NCBI GenBank assembly: GCA_021160185.1
Contig: JAGHDA010000130.1
Span: 1 to 6,749 of the forward strand
Source: Verrucomicrobiota bacterium
GTDB taxonomy: Bacteria; Verrucomicrobiota; Verrucomicrobiia; Limisphaerales; CAZBKV01
Direction: 5' to 3'
Length of the DNA: 6,749 bases
Part shown: positions 6,544 through 6,749 of the stretch, piece after piece
How the letters are laid out: each line of letters starts with the position of its first letter
How positions within the stretch are numbered: position 1 is the first letter of the stretch
Translations under genes and position numbers: made by a program
The notes under the pieces: generated by a model
The model's input: the letters and a program-made list of their open reading frames with translations, nothing else
Databases searched by the model: none
What the model was told of the DNA's origin: nothing

Positions 6544-6749
6544 ATGACAACGCTCGGAGTCATCGTCGGCAATCGAGGCTTTTTCCCCGACCATCTTTGT
6601 GAAACCGGACGCAAAACGGCGCTGGAGACCCTGGAAAAAGCCGGCGTTCAACCGGTCGTCCTTTCCACAACCGAGACCAAGTTCGGCGCGGTGGAAACGA
6701 TGGAAGACGCGCGCAAATGCGCCGCGCTTTTTGAGGCGCGCCGCAAGGA
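6544..6749 (+). CDS. L-fucose/L-arabinose isomerase-like protein, N-terminal part
   Basis: An open frame runs from the ATG at 6544 to the window edge: 68 complete codons plus two bases. It begins MTTLGVIVGNRGFFPDHL (residues 1-18) and continues with GRKTALETLEKAG, VVLSTTETKFGAVETMEDARKCAALFEARR. The GNRGFFPDHL motif followed by T-(K/Y)-G-VE--DA-KCA-LF is the start I know from uncharacterised sugar-isomerase proteins related to the N-terminal (Rossmann-like) domain of L-fucose isomerase. Complete members are usually about 450-500 residues. Catalytic metal ligands lie further downstream and cannot be judged here. The substrate is unknown; a role in fucose, arabinose or other deoxy-sugar catabolism is inferred from the family. 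No Shine-Dalgarno is visible (AGAACAAGAACGACATT precedes the ATG). A candidate promoter and a hairpin leader lie just upstream, consistent with a separately controlled catabolic gene. Confidence 0.75.
   Translation, partial: MTTLGVIVGNRGFFPDHLCETGRKTALETLEKAGVQPVVLSTTETKFGAVETMEDARKCAALFEARRK

Noticed and set aside
1..6749. A search for CRISPR arrays, tRNAs, IS ends, phage genes, toxin-antitoxin pairs or defence systems
   Set aside because: No direct-repeat array, tRNA-like cloverleaf, transposase, integrase or defence-domain signature was seen; nearly all sequence is accounted for by four ordinary genes.

Overview
The window looks like an ordinary chromosomal stretch of a GC-rich, Gram-negative bacterium. 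The best guess is the Planctomycetota/Verrucomicrobiota group, with Verrucomicrobiota favoured. That rests on a large AsmA-like envelope protein, which implies an outer membrane, and on a FucI-like protein of the 'GNRGFFPDHL' type, which I associate with Verrucomicrobiota, Lentisphaerae and Planctomycetes. It is inference, because no marker gene such as 16S rRNA is present. Coding density is high and the longest gap between genes is about 220 bases. I see no insertion sequence, phage gene, tRNA, rRNA or CRISPR array.

Layout: (1) 9-1421, minus strand, a complete cysteinyl-tRNA synthetase gene (cysS) with all catalytic and zinc-binding signatures. (2) 1422-1639, a divergent intergenic region with a plausible cysS promoter and a 7-bp-arm inverted repeat. 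(3) 1640-4963, plus strand, an 1107-residue AsmA/YhdP/TamB-type protein: an N-terminal membrane anchor followed by a long, probably beta-rich periplasmic part in which I can see about six degenerate copies of one module. (4) 5036-6433, plus strand, a complete M20-family metallo-dipeptidase with all metal ligands. (5) 6434-6543, an intergenic region with a sigma70-like promoter and a strong GC hairpin in the predicted leader. (6) 6544 to the end, plus strand, the first 68 codons of an L-fucose/L-arabinose isomerase-like protein, cut by the window edge.

The genes do not form an obvious pathway. cysS is a housekeeping gene transcribed away from the others. The AsmA-like gene and the dipeptidase are 72 bases apart on the same strand and may be co-transcribed. 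The isomerase-like gene probably has its own promoter. The AsmA-like protein and the M20 gene both lack a Shine-Dalgarno sequence and have pyrimidine-rich bases ahead of the ATG. I found no convincing previously undescribed system. The most interesting items are the modular architecture of the AsmA-like protein, the hairpin leader of the isomerase-like gene, and the non-Shine-Dalgarno starts.
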